Position numbers and translations under genes: made by a program | Origin: an uncultured Micrococcales bacterium | GTDB lineage: Bacteria; Actinomycetota; Actinomycetes; Actinomycetales; Microbacteriaceae | Assembly: GCA_913062975.1 (NCBI GenBank) | Contig: CAJXZO010000002.1 | Span: 1 to 64,000, forward strand | DNA length: 64,000 nucleotides | Reading direction: 5' to 3' | The notes under the pieces: model-generated | What the model saw: only the letters and a program-made list of their open reading frames with translations | The model's database searches: none | Told to the model about the DNA's origin: nothing | Shown: positions 1 to 10,047 of the stretch, one piece after another | Position numbering within the stretch: the first letter of the stretch is position 1 | Layout: every line of letters begins with the position of its first letter

Positions 1-55
1 GACTCCTGAGCAGCAGGAAGAGCAGTTGGCTCGCGTTGAAGCACTTATCGGCTAG
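1..55 (+). CDS. pstS: 3' end of a gene, probably phosphate-binding protein PstS (partial)
   Basis: Only the last 17 codons and a TAG stop (53-55) lie in the window; the frame starts at base 2 and ends in ARVEALIG. The fragment is too short to identify by sequence. The name rests on position: it directly precedes pstC, pstA and pstB on the same strand, and actinobacterial pst operons normally run pstS-C-A-B. PstS would be the lipoprotein that captures phosphate for the importer. Confidence 0.55.
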   Translation, partial: TPEQQEEQLARVEALIG

Positions 56-95
56 CATTTAGCCAATCGATTGAACTAGAGGAGAAAGTAAATAA

Positions 96-1049
96 ATGAC
101 TTCCGAAAGTTCAGTCAGTTCTGGCCGGAGCGGGGCTCAAGCCTCGCTCCGTGCCCAGAGCTTCCGACTGGGCGAAAAAATCATCATTGGATCTCTTTTC
201 GCAACAGCGGCTTTGTCGGTGGCCGTAACTACCGCAATTGTTTTTTCCCTGTTTATTCCTCTTCCAGAGTTTTTCTCAATAGTCCCAGTAGGTGAGTTTC
301 TAACCGGAACTCTATGGGCCCCAACCTTCGCAAACCCTTCTTACGGAGTCCTGCCGATTGTTGCAGGAACGATCCAGGTTGTGATGTATGCAATGTTGGT
401 GGCCGTGCCACTGGGACTGGCATCTGCAATCTATCTTTCTGAATACGCCTCAAAGGCCGTTAGAAGCACCATCAAGCCAATCCTTGAGGTGCTGGAGGGA
501 ATCCCCACCGTAGCAACTGGATTGTTTGCCCTGTTTTGGCTGAGGCCCTTCATTGAAGATTTGACTCCCTGGCTTCCTTGGCAGAGTCCGTTCTCAATTG
601 GTGTTGCTGGCGTTGCAGTTGGCTTCATCATCATTCCGCTTATCGCTTCCGTCAGCGATGACGCAATGCGATCTGTTCCGAGGTCCCTTCGGGAGGGCGC
701 GTACGCTCTGGGTGCAACCAAGATGCGAGTTGCACTCAAGGTTGTTTTGCCAGCCGCTATTTCCGGAGTCATTGCAGCATTTGTGCTCGGAGCCTCCAGG
801 GCAGTTGGTGAGACCATGGTTGTGTTGTTGGTAGCTGGAGGAGGAAACCCGCAGCTTGTTTGGGGGTTCACAGAGGCGAGTGCCGCAATGACCGCCTTTA
901 TTGCCTCCAGGGCTACAGGTGAAATCGCCACCGGAACCTTGGATTACTACACGATTTTTGCTGTTGGATCGCTTTTGTTTTTGATGACCCTGGTCATGAA
1001 CGCAATTGCTATTCGATTCGTCAACCGCTTCCGGGAGGTGTACGAATGA
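96..1049 (+). CDS. pstC: phosphate ABC transporter permease PstC
   Basis: One of two membrane subunits of the high-affinity phosphate importer PstSCAB. The 317-aa protein has a cytoplasmic N-terminus, a first TM segment near residues 28-52, and a typical binding-protein-dependent permease region. The EAA loop near residues 200-220 (REGAYALGATK) contacts the ATPase PstB. The ATG is preceded by a good Shine-Dalgarno AGGAG (80-84). The end overlaps pstA by 4 nt (ATGA), so the two are translationally coupled. Expression is probably controlled by RegX3 upstream of pstS, outside the window. Confidence 0.96.
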   Translation: MTSESSVSSGRSGAQASLRAQSFRLGEKIIIGSLFATAALSVAVTTAIVFSLFIPLPEFFSIVPVGEFLTGTLWAPTFANPSYGVLPIVAGTIQVVMYAMLVAVPLGLASAIYLSEYASKAVRSTIKPILEVLEGIPTVATGLFALFWLRPFIEDLTPWLPWQSPFSIGVAGVAVGFIIIPLIASVSDDAMRSVPRSLREGAYALGATKMRVALKVVLPAAISGVIAAFVLGASRAVGETMVVLLVAGGGNPQLVWGFTEASAAMTAFIASRATGEIATGTLDYYTIFAVGSLLFLMTLVMNAIAIRFVNRFREVYE

Positions 1050-1981
1050 CTTCCAGCTCTGTACCTAAAAGATCCAGGTCAGCCATGGACGCCTCTGCGG
1101 CTGCAACTCAAGCTTTGTATGGGGCTAGCGACCCTGGGTTGAGAATTCGTTCGATTGTTTTCCGATCGGCACTTCTTCTGTCAATGACCGTGGCCCTGAT
1201 CGCCATCATCGGAATCATCTCATGGGCGGTCGTTGAAGGTGGACAGAGGCTTAGCCTCGGTCTTTTAACTAACAACCCTTCCTCATTCCGTCCAGAGACA
1301 GCAGGTTACAGGCCAGCTATTTTGGGTTCATTCCAAATCATTGCAGGTGTTATTGCACTGATTATTCCGCTAGGTGTTGGAGCTGCGCTTTACTTGGAGC
1401 AATTTGCGAATAAACAGCGCTGGTACAACCGGGCAATCGAGCTAAACATCCAAAACCTCGCTGGAGTTCCATCGATTGTTTTTGGAATCTTAGGTTTGGC
1501 GTTTATTGTGCGTGGTCCGCTGGATATGGGATTCATTGCAGCGGCAGGAAGCGCCACAATTGCATTGCTTGTATTGCCGACGGTTATTTTGGCCTCCAGA
1601 GAGGCAATCAAGGCCGTTCCACCATCGCTGCTTGAGGGTGCAATGGCTCTGGGTGTCACAAGATGGCAGGCGGTTTGGAAAATGGTCCTGCCAGCTGCAG
1701 CACCCGGAATGCTTACAGGAATCATTTTGGCCGTAGCCAGAGCTATCGGGGAAGCAGCGCCTCTGTTGTTGGTGGGTGCAGCAACGTTTGTAACATTTGA
1801 CCCTAATTTCTGGGAGGGTGGCTACTCTGCGCTTCCGGTGATGATTTATCAGTATGCGGGTAGACCGCAGGATGAGTTCCACGTGCTGGCTGCCGCTGGT
1901 GTTTTGGTGATGTTGGGGCTTGTAGTTGTAGTGAACTCAGTTGCAGTTTGGCTGAGGGCAAAATATGAAAGAACTTGGTAA
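1046..1981 (+). CDS. pstA: phosphate ABC transporter permease PstA
   Basis: Second membrane subunit of the phosphate importer, pairing with PstC. The 311-aa protein has a longer cytoplasmic N-terminus (about 45 residues), six or so predicted TM helices, and the coupling motif [13 protein letters not shown] near residues 198-210. The ATG overlaps the pstC stop by 4 nt. The TAA stop is followed after 10 nt by pstB, with an AAGGAG ribosome site in the gap, so this short gap carries an SD rather than a promoter-like hexamer. Confidence 0.96.
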   Translation: MTSSSVPKRSRSAMDASAAATQALYGASDPGLRIRSIVFRSALLLSMTVALIAIIGIISWAVVEGGQRLSLGLLTNNPSSFRPETAGYRPAILGSFQIIAGVIALIIPLGVGAALYLEQFANKQRWYNRAIELNIQNLAGVPSIVFGILGLAFIVRGPLDMGFIAAAGSATIALLVLPTVILASREAIKAVPPSLLEGAMALGVTRWQAVWKMVLPAAAPGMLTGIILAVARAIGEAAPLLLVGAATFVTFDPNFWEGGYSALPVMIYQYAGRPQDEFHVLAAAGVLVMLGLVVVVNSVAVWLRAKYERTW

Positions 1982-1991
1982 GGAGAAACTA

Positions 1992-2792
1992 ATGGCAGAA
2001 TCAGCAAGCACCAAAGAAGAGGTATTCAGCCTGGATGGTGTGAATGTCTACTACGGGGACTCCTTGGCGGTTAAGGATGTAAGTTTCCCCATCTACAAAA
2101 ACGAAATCACTTCTTTGATCGGACCGTCTGGTTGTGGAAAATCCACAATCCTGCGCTCTTTGAACCGAATGAATGATCTTATTCCAGGTGCACGAGTCGA
2201 GGGAGACCTTCAGTATCACGGTGCTGATATTTATGGAAGCGATATAGACCCCGTACAGGTCAGGAAAATCATCGGAATGGTCTTTCAAAAGCCAAACCCA
2301 TTTCCTAAGTCCATCTATGAAAACGTGGCCTTCGGTCCACAGACCCTTGGGATGAAGGGAAATCTGGATGACATCGTGGAGGAGGCTCTGGTCGGAGCTG
2401 CTCTCTGGGATGAGGTGAAGGACCGTTTGAAGGATAACGCCTTCGGCATGAGTGGTGGTCAGCAGCAGAGACTTTGCATTGCAAGGACGATTGCTGTGAA
2501 GCCAGATGTGATTTTGATGGATGAGCCTTGCAGCGCTTTGGACCCAGTTTCAACATACAAAATTGAAGATTTGATGATGAAGCTGAAAGAGGACTACACC
2601 ATCGTGATTGTTACTCACAACATGCAGCAGGCTGCTCGTGTTGCCGACAAAACAGCATTCTTCACCGTTTCCAGCAATGATGAAGAGGGATCAAGAACTG
2701 GCGTTTTGGTTGAGTTTGACGAGACCGGTAAGATCTTTTCAAATCCAGCTGACCAGAGAACTCAGGACTATGTGACCGGCAGGTTTGGATAA
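1992..2792 (+). CDS. pstB: phosphate ABC transporter ATP-binding protein PstB
   Basis: ATPase that powers the PstSCAB importer. It has Walker [11 protein letters not shown]-loop region VFQKPNPFP, signature [12 protein letters not shown] and Walker [21 protein letters not shown]-type ABC of 266 aa is the usual PstB length. An in-frame ATG nine codons upstream (1965) exists, but the start at 1992 has AAGGAG spaced correctly and matches the family N-terminus. The 3' end overlaps the convergent mutT1 gene by 25 bp. Confidence 0.96.
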   Translation: MAESASTKEEVFSLDGVNVYYGDSLAVKDVSFPIYKNEITSLIGPSGCGKSTILRSLNRMNDLIPGARVEGDLQYHGADIYGSDIDPVQVRKIIGMVFQKPNPFPKSIYENVAFGPQTLGMKGNLDDIVEEALVGAALWDEVKDRLKDNAFGMSGGQQQRLCIARTIAVKPDVILMDEPCSALDPVSTYKIEDLMMKLKEDYTIVIVTHNMQQAARVADKTAFFTVSSNDEEGSRTGVLVEFDETGKIFSNPADQRTQDYVTGRFG

Positions 2793-3718
2793 GCTTCATC
2801 CGGAGCGTTGTAGGTTTCAACACTCACAATCTTTTTTGTCTTCAGTGACATTCGGATAACCATCATCTCTCCGGGAGAGAGGGTTCTTCCCTCGTGAATT
2901 TCCACACATTTATCGTTTTTCGCATAATCACTGATGGTGTCCAGAATTGTTGGAAGTGCTGGTCTGTGCGTGCAGAGAATCATTGATTTGTGCTCTTTTA
3001 GGCTGTCCTTGACAACCCTGGTAGTTTTGGCCGGGTTCTTGTGATTTCCAAGCTCACTGAGTTGAGATCTTTGAATGATTGTTAGTTTTTGTTTTTTGCC
3101 AAACGGTTTTACGGTGTCCAAACATCGCTTCCAAGGGGAGGTGACAACCCGTCTTACATTGAATGCTGACAATAGCTTCACAAGCGCCTTTGCCTGGATT
3201 TCACCTGTCTTGGTCAGTGGTCTATCACCATCCGTCTTACTCCACTCAGATCTTGGCAGAGCCTCTGCGTGACGAAGAACAATGATTGCTCTGGTTTCTA
3301 AAACGCTTTGCTGGTAAAGCTTCTGAACATCCTCTAACAGTTCTTTGTCTCTCTCGTAGGTGAGAAGTGTTTGAGCTTGTTCTGCTGTCACCCAACGTGT
3401 TTCATCGATTTCTTTATTGGGTTTGAATTTTGTGTTGGCTAGCTGCTTATCAGTCACCTTCGCTGACCAGTAGTGAACTTCTTTGGAGATTCCTTTGGGG
3501 AGGTCATATCTTATCTCGGTTAGCTTTCTGCCAAGCCTTACCTTGATACCCGCTTCTTCTTTGGTTTCCCTAAGAGCCGTCACTGGAAGAGTTTCCCCTG
3601 GGTCCTGCTTCCCTTTGGGCCAACCCCAGTCTTGGTATTGACCACGGTGAACAATTAGGACTTTGAATTCGCCTTTTTCAACTCTCCAGCAAACAATGCC
3701 AGCTGCATAAACCTTCAT
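2768..3718 (-). CDS. mutT1: MutT1-like Nudix hydrolase / histidine phosphatase
   Basis: Two-domain protein of 316 aa. Residues about 1-130 form a Nudix hydrolase with the box G-x5-E-x7-REtkEEaG (about 36-58). Residues about 140-316 form a histidine-phosphatase domain beginning with the RHA motif ([15 protein letters not shown]). The arrangement and the position directly after ppk match mycobacterial MutT1, which cleans 8-oxo-(d)GTP and diadenosine polyphosphates; the substrate here is inferred from family. The start codon shares one base with the ppk stop (TGATG), so translation is coupled. Convergent with pstB, with 25 bp overlapping. Confidence 0.88.
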   Translation of the reverse strand: MKVYAAGIVCWRVEKGEFKVLIVHRGQYQDWGWPKGKQDPGETLPVTALRETKEEAGIKVRLGRKLTEIRYDLPKGISKEVHYWSAKVTDKQLANTKFKPNKEIDETRWVTAEQAQTLLTYERDKELLEDVQKLYQQSVLETRAIIVLRHAEALPRSEWSKTDGDRPLTKTGEIQAKALVKLLSAFNVRRVVTSPWKRCLDTVKPFGKKQKLTIIQRSQLSELGNHKNPAKTTRVVKDSLKEHKSMILCTHRPALPTILDTISDYAKNDKCVEIHEGRTLSPGEMMVIRMSLKTKKIVSVETYNAPDEAYPNLPVT

Positions 3719-5799
3719 CAGCGCAGTTTCTTTTTCTCCAGTGTTCTCTGCATCAACATATCCTGATAATCCAACAGGGTCTCAGCTTTTGTTCCAGTTT
3801 TTCTAAGCCACCTGTTATCTGATTGTAAGTCCCAGGCTGAGATCTCATCACTCATGGCAAGGTCGAATAACTCATGCAGCTCAGTGATGTGATCAGCTTG
3901 GGTCAGCCTGACAATTGCCTCGACGCGACGATCTAGGTTTCTGTGCATCATGTCTGCCGATCCGATGTAGACCTCGGGATCACCATCGTTGTCAAAGGCA
4001 AAGATTCTGGAGTGCTCGAGGTATCTGCCAAGGATGGACCTCACTCGAATGTTTTCACTCAGGCCTTCTACTCCTGGAATCAGTGCACACATGCCCCTGA
4101 CCACAACCTCAATCTTTACACCTGCAATAGATGCCTTATAAAGCTCGTCAATGATTTGTTCATCAACAAGGGAGTTCATCTTTAGTCTGATTCGTGCGGG
4201 CTTTCCTGCTTTGGCTAACTCCGCTTCTCTGCGGATTTTCTCAGTCAGTCCCTCACGGATCCCAATTGGTGAGGTGAGAATTGATGAGTATTCAGCTTTG
4301 GCTGAGAAGCCACTCAGTTGGTTGAAAAGTTTTGCTAGATCCTCACCAATTGCATCATCTGAGGTGAGAAGACCCAGGTCTTCGTAATACCTTGCGGTTT
4401 TTGGATTGTAGTTACCAGTTCCGATGTGGCAATAGCGCCTGAGAACTCCTGCTTCTTGACGAATAACCAGTGACAGCTTGCAGTGGGTTTTTAGCCCAAC
4501 CAGACCATAAACCACGTGAACACCAGCGGACTCTAATTTCTTGGCCCAGGTGATGTTGTTTTGCTCATCAAAGCGGGCCTTGATTTCAACCACCGCCAAC
4601 ACCTGTTTGCCACTCTCAGCGGCCTGAATCAGAGCATCAATGACCGGTGAGTCACCACTGGTGCGATAGAGAGTTTGCTTGATTGCCAAAACTTGAGGGT
4701 CATTAGCGGCTTGTTCTAAAAAGGCCTGCACACTTGTTGCAAATGACTCATAGGGGTGGTGCAGCAAAACATCACGCTCACGAAGTGAGCCAAAGATATC
4801 AGCTGGTTCCTCATCACCTGTTGAGAGATACCGGTTAGTCGTTATCGGGTGAGATTCGAAGTGATGCTCGGGCATCCGCATGAATGCAATCTCGGTAAGC
4901 CCAGACAAATCTAATGGTTCTGGCAGGTGATAGACATCGGCTGGTTCGATGTTTAATTCTCTCTGCAGAATGCTCAGAACAGTTGGGTCAATGTCTTCTG
5001 CAACCTCAAGCCTGACAGGAGGACCAAATCTTCTGCGTAGAAGTTCTTTTTCCAGCTGGTTTAGGAGGTTGTCAGTTTCTTCCTCATCAACCTCTAGGTC
5101 TTCATTCCTGGTGACTCGGAAGGTGTGGTGCTGAACCACCTCCATGCCTGGAAACAGTGACTGCAGGTTTTCACCAATGATGTCTTCCAGCGGAACAAAG
5201 CGGTGTTTTTCGCTCTCGGGCACCTTGGCAAACCTTGGCAGAAGTGGTGGAACTTTAACTCTGGCAAAGTGTTCTGAGTTGTTTTTGGGGTTTCTAAGCA
5301 CCACCGCCAGGTTCAGGCTAAGACCTGAGATGTACGGGAAGGGGTGGGCTGGGTCAACCGCCAGAGGAGTAAGCACCGGAAAGATCTGCGACTCATAGAA
5401 ATCATTCAAATCCTGCTTTTCCTGCTCGCTAAGCTCTGTCCAGTGCAGGATGTCAATTCCAACCTTGTCCAATTGGGGGTTGATTGTGGATTTGAAAATT
5501 TCAGCGTGACGGTTTTGCAATTCACGGTTCTTGACAGCGATTTGTTCAATCACCTCTTGCGGGTCTTGACCACTAGCACTTGGAACAGCAATCCCCGTGG
5601 CAATTCTTCTTTTCAGGCTGGCAACCCGCACCATGAAAAACTCATCAAGGTTTGAAGCAAATATGGATAGAAAGTGAACCCGCTCTAGAAGTGGGATTGA
5701 TTCATCTTCGGCCAGTTCCAAAACTCTCTGGTTGAAATCAAGCCAACTAAGCTCGCGCTCGCTGAAGCGGTTGTCGGGAAGGATGATTTCGTCACTCAC
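3718..5799 (-). CDS. ppk: polyphosphate kinase 1
   Basis: Makes inorganic polyphosphate from ATP, reversibly. At 693 aa it is full length, with N, head and two PLD-like C domains. The phosphoacceptor histidine is in [10 protein letters not shown] (H458) and the second catalytic histidine in LEHSRIF (H596). The start is GTG at 5799, preceded 6 nt upstream by CATGCT, a possible leaderless -10. It sits in a phosphate cluster (pst, mutT1, and phoU-senX3-regX3 4 kb away), which suggests joint control by phosphate supply, although no clear PHO box was seen just upstream. Confidence 0.95.
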   Translation of the reverse strand: MSDEIILPDNRFSERELSWLDFNQRVLELAEDESIPLLERVHFLSIFASNLDEFFMVRVASLKRRIATGIAVPSASGQDPQEVIEQIAVKNRELQNRHAEIFKSTINPQLDKVGIDILHWTELSEQEKQDLNDFYESQIFPVLTPLAVDPAHPFPYISGLSLNLAVVLRNPKNNSEHFARVKVPPLLPRFAKVPESEKHRFVPLEDIIGENLQSLFPGMEVVQHHTFRVTRNEDLEVDEEETDNLLNQLEKELLRRRFGPPVRLEVAEDIDPTVLSILQRELNIEPADVYHLPEPLDLSGLTEIAFMRMPEHHFESHPITTNRYLSTGDEEPADIFGSLRERDVLLHHPYESFATSVQAFLEQAANDPQVLAIKQTLYRTSGDSPVIDALIQAAESGKQVLAVVEIKARFDEQNNITWAKKLESAGVHVVYGLVGLKTHCKLSLVIRQEAGVLRRYCHIGTGNYNPKTARYYEDLGLLTSDDAIGEDLAKLFNQLSGFSAKAEYSSILTSPIGIREGLTEKIRREAELAKAGKPARIRLKMNSLVDEQIIDELYKASIAGVKIEVVVRGMCALIPGVEGLSENIRVRSILGRYLEHSRIFAFDNDGDPEVYIGSADMMHRNLDRRVEAIVRLTQADHITELHELFDLAMSDEISAWDLQSDNRWLRKTGTKAETLLDYQDMLMQRTLEKKKLR

Positions 5800-5861
5800 T
5801 TGTTAAGCATGGCACATTCCGAGTCAGCAAAACAGACTCGATTGCAGAGTTTACCTGAGTT

Positions 5862-6527
5862 TTACTGAGCCTCGGATTTGGATCTTGATTCACGGGTAAG
5901 CATGTAGCCGACGTTTCTGACTGTTGTAATCAGTGATTCCATCTCACCCAGCTTGGCTCTGAGCCTTCGGATGTGGACATCAACCGTCCTGGTTCCTCCG
6001 AAATAGTCATAACCCCAGACTTCGCTGAGTAGCTGCTCTCTGGTGAGAACCTGACCGGAGTGATCGGCAAGATAGCGGAGTAATTCAAATTCCTTGAATG
6101 TAAGGTCCAGGTTTTTGCCATTCACCTTTGCAGAAAAGCTTGCCTCATCGATGTGCAGACCCTGTGGCACCTCACTGCCTGAGCGAGTTGTTTCCAAGGC
6201 AAGCCTAATTCGTGCTTCAATCTCTGCAGGTCCTGCGGTGGATAGGATGAAATCATCAACGTGCCAGTCGGCATTCAGCGTTGTGAGCATTCCTTCACCG
6301 CAGATCAACAGTAACGGCCTCGACCTGCCAGCAGAGTGCAAAAGCTTTGCGAGCGATTTGATTTCGCTCAGGTCAGTTCTACCATCCAGCAAAATCAGGT
6401 CGTGACTGGGTGCGTTTACCAAAGCTGAAGCTTCGGTTGGCAGATAGCTAATGTTGTGATTCATTAGAGCCAGAGCGGGCAAGGCAGGGGATGATTTGTC
6501 GTTTGATAAAACAATAATTCTTGCCAT
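5862..6527 (-). CDS. glnR: nitrogen regulator GlnR (orphan OmpR-type response regulator)
   Basis: OmpR/PhoB-type regulator of 221 aa, with an atypical receiver (about 1-115) and a winged-helix DNA-binding domain (about 125-212). The receiver carries [10 protein letters not shown] and a DW-x-DD-x-x-TAGPAE segment that closely follow Streptomyces GlnR, and the C-terminal half has the GlnR-like run [14 protein letters not shown] and [20 protein letters not shown]. No histidine kinase is adjacent, as expected for this orphan regulator. In actinobacteria GlnR controls glutamine synthetase, ammonium transport and other nitrogen genes. A TATTCT hexamer (minus strand 6555-6550) may be its -10. Confidence 0.88.
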   Translation of the reverse strand: MARIIVLSNDKSSPALPALALMNHNISYLPTEASALVNAPSHDLILLDGRTDLSEIKSLAKLLHSAGRSRPLLLICGEGMLTTLNADWHVDDFILSTAGPAEIEARIRLALETTRSGSEVPQGLHIDEASFSAKVNGKNLDLTFKEFELLRYLADHSGQVLTREQLLSEVWGYDYFGGTRTVDVHIRRLRAKLGEMESLITTVRNVGYMLTRESRSKSEAQ

Positions 6528-6599
6528 GGTTGTCTGCCCTCGTGCTCCAAGAATAGCTTGATGACGGGCTATTCGGGAATTATTCGATAGATTGAGCCT

Positions 6600-6854
6600 G
6601 TGTGGAGGCAGTGGGTACCGGTAGGGCTGATCCTGGTGACGGTTGCAGCAGTAAGTGCTTGGGCGACCATCAGCATTGAGTCAAGTGAGCGCTTTGCGGT
6701 TTTTGGAATGCTGGCTGCGGGTTCACTGGCCGCAGTATCCTTGCAGCATTTGGCGAGTTCAAGACCCTCAGAGACAGTTAGGCAAATGGTTTATGCCTCA
6801 GCTGGATCGCTTGCAATTACGTTGGTCGCCACAGCTTTGACGCTACTGGTCTAG
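6600..6854 (+). CDS. small membrane protein, unknown function
   Basis: An 84-aa protein that I do not recognise by name. It has hydrophobic segments at about 5-24, 32-48 and 62-83, so probably three TM helices. The GTG start at 6600 is preceded by TAGATT (6588-6593) and a 6-nt gap, the leaderless promoter spacing seen at many genes here. It is divergent from glnR. Its TAG stop begins the TAGGAT hexamer ahead of the following microprotein gene. Confidence 0.7.
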   Translation: MWRQWVPVGLILVTVAAVSAWATISIESSERFAVFGMLAAGSLAAVSLQHLASSRPSETVRQMVYASAGSLAITLVATALTLLV

Positions 6855-6857
6855 GAT
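6852..6857 (+). promoter_or_regulatory. -10 box built on an upstream stop codon (microprotein)
   Basis: TAGGAT: its TAG is the stop of the 84-aa gene, and the ATG at 6864 follows 6 nt later. Confidence 0.5.
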
Positions 6858-6863
6858 AGAATC

Positions 6864-6974
6864 ATGCTTTTAGCTCTTGAAATTTTCTTTCTAGGTTTGC
6901 TGGTGCTTGCTTCGCTTGCGATTGCGGGTGTCAGCGGATTGGTGATTTACAAGCTTTATAAGGGTCAAAAGTAG
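6864..6974 (+). CDS. 36-aa single-pass membrane microprotein
   Basis: A very short gene starting at ATG 6864 and ending with TAG 6972-6974. The peptide starts MLLALEIFF and is almost entirely one hydrophobic helix (about residues 2-31) followed by a basic tail KLYKGQK, which predicts an N-out/C-in membrane anchor. TAGGAT lies 6 nt before the ATG, consistent with a leaderless message. The stop directly abuts the GTG of the nitrobindin gene (0 nt gap), so the two are probably co-translated. Function unknown. Confidence 0.6.
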   Translation: MLLALEIFFLGLLVLASLAIAGVSGLVIYKLYKGQK

Positions 6975-7568
6975 GTGGCTTTTCAGCTCCCCACTGACCT
7001 ACCGCTTGAACTCACCCCATTTGCGTTTCTTGTGGGGTCTTGGCGCGGCACCGGTGTAGTCAGTTACACCATCAACGATGAGCAATTAGAAACCGAGTTT
7101 TCCCAAACCGTCAGCTTCACCCACAACGGTGATGATTACCTGCGTTACGAATCAAACGTTGTGATGCTCTCAGATCAATCCCTGCTTCCCAGCGAGGTTG
7201 GCTTTTTCAGATTAGCCAGAGATGCCCAAGAGGGGGATAGCGGTCCGGGGCTGTTGCCAGCAACCGGCAAAAAACTCATTCAGTCAAGAGAAGATTTGGA
7301 AACCTATCGCAACAGCGATGATGGTTTCGACATTGAAGCTGGGATTTTGCAACCGAGTGGAATCAGTGAACTTTATTTTGGAAACATCAAAGGTGGCAGG
7401 GTGCAACTGGCAACAGATGCCGTGCTTCGCTCACCCCATGCCAAGGAATACTCAGCAGGTCAGCGCATGTTTGGCCTAGTGGAAGGCGCACTTTTATGGG
7501 CCTGGGACATGGCAGCGTTGGGAAACCCCCTTGGCAGCCATGCATCAGCGAGGTTGGAGCGAGATTGA
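6975..7568 (+). CDS. nitrobindin-like heme-binding beta-barrel protein
   Basis: A 197-aa FABP-like/THAP4-type protein. The N-terminal FLVGSWRGTGVVSY matches the GxWxGxG signature of nitrobindins, and the C-terminal FGLVEGALLWAWDMAALGNP followed by HASARL holds the expected proximal heme histidine. Actinobacterial members bind ferric heme, react with nitric oxide and isomerise peroxynitrite. The GTG start follows the previous stop without a gap. It ends in an overlap with the TTG start of ygfZ, forming a tight block. Confidence 0.85.
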   Translation: MAFQLPTDLPLELTPFAFLVGSWRGTGVVSYTINDEQLETEFSQTVSFTHNGDDYLRYESNVVMLSDQSLLPSEVGFFRLARDAQEGDSGPGLLPATGKKLIQSREDLETYRNSDDGFDIEAGILQPSGISELYFGNIKGGRVQLATDAVLRSPHAKEYSAGQRMFGLVEGALLWAWDMAALGNPLGSHASARLERD

Positions 7569-8512
7569 TTAGTGAAAACCCAAACATCAGACAAAGAGCC
7601 TTCACATCTGGAGAGGCACTTGCGGAGACGGATTTCTCTGTCATCTCAGTTGCAGGAGATGATCGACTCGGCTGGCTGAACAGTCTTTTTAGTCAAAAAC
7701 TTGATGACCTGACTTCAGGCGAATCCAGAGAAGCACTCTCATTGGATGCGCAAGGAAGACTGCAGCACATTCTGAGAATCATTGGCGCAGAAACTGAAGT
7801 GCTGATAATCACAGGTTCATCAGTTGTTGATGAATTATTTGACTATCTGGTGAAGATGAAATTTAGAAAACAGGTGGAGATAACAAAGCCAGAGCTAGCC
7901 GTTTATGCAAGCTATGGAAAGCCGGCCGAAGATGTCTTTTTCCAGGACAGCTGGCCAGATGTCGCCATGGGTGGGTACCGCTATGGAGCACGAGAGATTG
8001 CTCACCCAGTGTTTCTAAATATCACGGAATCGCTTCCTGCAGAGTTGCTTGATTTGGAATCAACTGAGCCAATCAGAATCTATGCAGGAAGACCTGCTGA
8101 AACTGAAATTGATGAAAAGTCTTTGCCTCACGAGCTAGATTATCTAACCTCCGCGGTTCATTTGCAGAAGGGTTGCTACAAGGGCCAGGAGGCTGTCGCT
8201 AAGGTGCATAAGCTTGGTCACCCACCACGCAGATTGACCATGCTTTATTTAGAAGATGGAACAGAACTTCCAAACGCTGGAGATGAATTATTTGTTGGTG
8301 AGAAATCAGTTGGCAAGATAACCATTGCTGGGAATCACTACGAGGCGGGGCCAATCGCGCTTGCGTTGATCAAGCGCAATGTTGATTACGACGCTGAGCT
8401 AAGGCTAGAAAATGGTCAAGGTGCGACTCAGGAAGTCCTAGTCCCACAAACCGCTGGCGCAGTTAGCGATGTTCCAAAGCTTCCAAGGCTAAGGCTTAAT
8501 AACAAGCCCTAA
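7565..8512 (+). CDS. ygfZ: folate-binding YgfZ/GcvT-family protein
   Basis: A 315-aa relative of the T-protein of glycine cleavage, the YgfZ/IBA57 group that supports Fe-S enzymes in a folate-dependent way. The diagnostic loop KGCYKGQEAVAK is present near residue 210. The frame stays open upstream to an ATG at 7496, but that would overlap nitrobindin by 73 nt; the TTG at 7565 overlaps its stop by 4 nt (TTGA), gives a family-like N-terminus, and is preferred. The TAA stop is also the first half of the putative -10 of gpmA. Confidence 0.85.
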   Translation: MISENPNIRQRAFTSGEALAETDFSVISVAGDDRLGWLNSLFSQKLDDLTSGESREALSLDAQGRLQHILRIIGAETEVLIITGSSVVDELFDYLVKMKFRKQVEITKPELAVYASYGKPAEDVFFQDSWPDVAMGGYRYGAREIAHPVFLNITESLPAELLDLESTEPIRIYAGRPAETEIDEKSLPHELDYLTSAVHLQKGCYKGQEAVAKVHKLGHPPRRLTMLYLEDGTELPNAGDELFVGEKSVGKITIAGNHYEAGPIALALIKRNVDYDAELRLENGQGATQEVLVPQTAGAVSDVPKLPRLRLNNKP

Positions 8513-8515
8513 ACT
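8510..8515 (+). promoter_or_regulatory. -10 box built on the ygfZ stop (gpmA)
   Basis: TAAACT: its TAA is the ygfZ stop; the gpmA ATG (8522) follows 6 nt later. Confidence 0.5.
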
Positions 8516-8521
8516 GTTGCC

Positions 8522-9259
8522 ATGAGCTATCAACTAATTTTGCTGCGTCACGGCAATAGCGTATGGAATCAACAGAATCTATTCACCGGATGGGTGGATG
8601 TTGAACTAAGTGACCAGGGTAGGGCCGAGGCCAAAAGAGCCGGAGAACTATTGGCTGAGTCAGGACTGTTTCCAAAAATTCTTTTCACTTCAAGACTCAA
8701 GCGTGCCATCCACACAGCAGAGATAGCTCTCGCGGAGGCCGAACTTAGCTGGCTTGATGTTGTCAGAGACTGGCGACTCAACGAGCGTCACTACGGAGCG
8801 CTGCAAGGAAAAGACAAAGCGCAGACCCTGGAAGAGTTTGGGGCTGAGAAGTTCCAAACCTGGAGAAGAAGTTTTGATGTCCCACCGCCCGAGATTGAGA
8901 CTGGTTCTGAGTTTGATCAATCCAGTGATAAAAGATATTCAGACATTGAGGTCCCGAAAACAGAATGTTTGAAAGATGTTTTGGATCGCATGCTTCCATT
9001 CTGGGAGGAGAGCATTCAGCCACAGCTCAAAGCCAGGGGCTCGGTGTTGATAACCGCTCACGGCAATTCACTGAGAGCACTGGTGAAACACCTCGAGGGC
9101 ATTAGCAATGATGAGATCTCAGAGCTAAACATTCCAACCGGAATCCCACTTCACTACGAACTGGATGAAAACTTCAAGCCAATTGGCAAAGGAAAATACC
9201 TAGACCCAGAAGCAGCTGCCGCTGGGGCTGCCAGTGTTGCCTCGCAGGGGAAGAGTTAG
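8522..9259 (+). CDS. gpmA: 2,3-bisphosphoglycerate-dependent phosphoglycerate mutase
   Basis: Interconverts 3- and 2-phosphoglycerate in glycolysis. The 245-aa protein has the phosphohistidine motif [10 protein letters not shown] (H10), the [13 protein letters not shown] segment, [10 protein letters not shown] and the second catalytic histidine in TAHGNSLR. Length and motifs match the cofactor-dependent dPGM family. The ATG is 6 nt after TAAACT (8510-8515), whose first three bases are the ygfZ stop. It converges on phoU, overlapping by 4 bp. Confidence 0.95.
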   Translation: MSYQLILLRHGNSVWNQQNLFTGWVDVELSDQGRAEAKRAGELLAESGLFPKILFTSRLKRAIHTAEIALAEAELSWLDVVRDWRLNERHYGALQGKDKAQTLEEFGAEKFQTWRRSFDVPPPEIETGSEFDQSSDKRYSDIEVPKTECLKDVLDRMLPFWEESIQPQLKARGSVLITAHGNSLRALVKHLEGISNDEISELNIPTGIPLHYELDENFKPIGKGKYLDPEAAAAGAASVASQGKS

Positions 9260-9903
9260 TTCTCTCTCCAGTCGCCTGTGTTTAGATAGCGGACTTTGTC
9301 AGAGATATCAACCACGTGGTCAGCAAACCGCTCGAAGTAGCGACTTGCAAGGGTGACATCAACTGTGAAAATGGCGTTTTCTTTCCAGTCATCCGCAAGC
9401 ACGATGTCGAAAACCTGTTTGTGCAGGCGGTCAACTTCATCGTCAGCCTCGGCTATTTGAGCCGCTTCATCCAGACTGGTGTTTTTCAAAACCTCAACAC
9501 AGCGGCGACCGAGGGCGATATCTAATTCACTCATTTTTTCAAAAACTGGCCTGACAACATCCGGGATAGCACTTCCTGGGTAGCGGAATCGAGAAATTGC
9601 TGCGATGTGTCCGGCTAGTCCACCCATGCGCTCAAGTGAAGCACTCATTCGCAAAGCACTAACCAAAATTCTCAGATCCCCAGCAACTGGTCCTTGGGTG
9701 GCAAGTACCCTGATGACCAATTCATCGAGCTCTAGGGCGTGTGCCTCATTGGCATCTGCTTTTTCCAATGCCTTGTCGGCCAGGGCAACGTCTGAGTTCA
9801 AAAAAGCCTCGGTTGCCAGTTCCATGGTCTCGGTTGCCTCGGTGGCAATCTTTACCAAACGGTCTTGAACCTCTGAGAGTTCCTGTTGAAAGACCTCGCG
9901 CAT
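9256..9903 (-). CDS. phoU: phosphate signalling protein PhoU
   Basis: A 215-aa all-helical protein with two PhoU repeats (about 8-105 and 112-207) that links the Pst transporter to the SenX3-type kinase and keeps it off when phosphate is plentiful. The open frame runs upstream to 10065, but the real start is ATG 9903, which has a strong AGGAG ribosome site and begins [13 protein letters not shown] as in the family. Divergent from senX3; the shared gap holds the PHO-box-like repeat. Confidence 0.93.
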   Translation of the reverse strand: MREVFQQELSEVQDRLVKIATEATETMELATEAFLNSDVALADKALEKADANEAHALELDELVIRVLATQGPVAGDLRILVSALRMSASLERMGGLAGHIAAISRFRYPGSAIPDVVRPVFEKMSELDIALGRRCVEVLKNTSLDEAAQIAEADDEVDRLHKQVFDIVLADDWKENAIFTVDVTLASRYFERFADHVVDISDKVRYLNTGDWREN

Positions 9904-9941
9904 AGTTTCTCCTAAAATCTCGCTCAGCTGAGCTTCGCAGT

Positions 9942-9974
9942 GTTTGTTGAACAGAAGCTGAACATTGTTGAAAC
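9942..9974 (-). promoter_or_regulatory. PHO-box-like direct repeats (candidate RegX3 site)
   Basis: Read on the minus strand, the phoU/senX3 gap contains GTTCAGC (9963-9957) and GTTCAAC (9952-9946), exactly 11 bp apart, preceded by GTTTCAAC (9974-9967). Eleven-bp direct repeats of a GTTCA-type unit are the known form of actinobacterial PHO boxes bound by PhoP/RegX3. The location between phoU and senX3-regX3 fits autoregulation. Binding itself is inferred. Confidence 0.65.
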
Positions 9975-10047
9975 TACTACGAAATAGCGTCAAGTCTGGG
10001 ATTTGCGGGGGGCTATTCTGTGAGGGAGAAGAAATAATGTTAATAAA

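Noticed and set aside
431-931. 166-aa minus-strand open frame inside pstC
   Set aside because: It is a shadow of pstC with composition dictated by the membrane-protein codons on the other strand and no recognisable domain.
7496-7564. ATG start of ygfZ 73 nt inside the nitrobindin gene
   Set aside because: The added 23 residues do not resemble the family, whereas TTG 7565 overlaps the previous stop by 4 nt, the usual coupling in this region.
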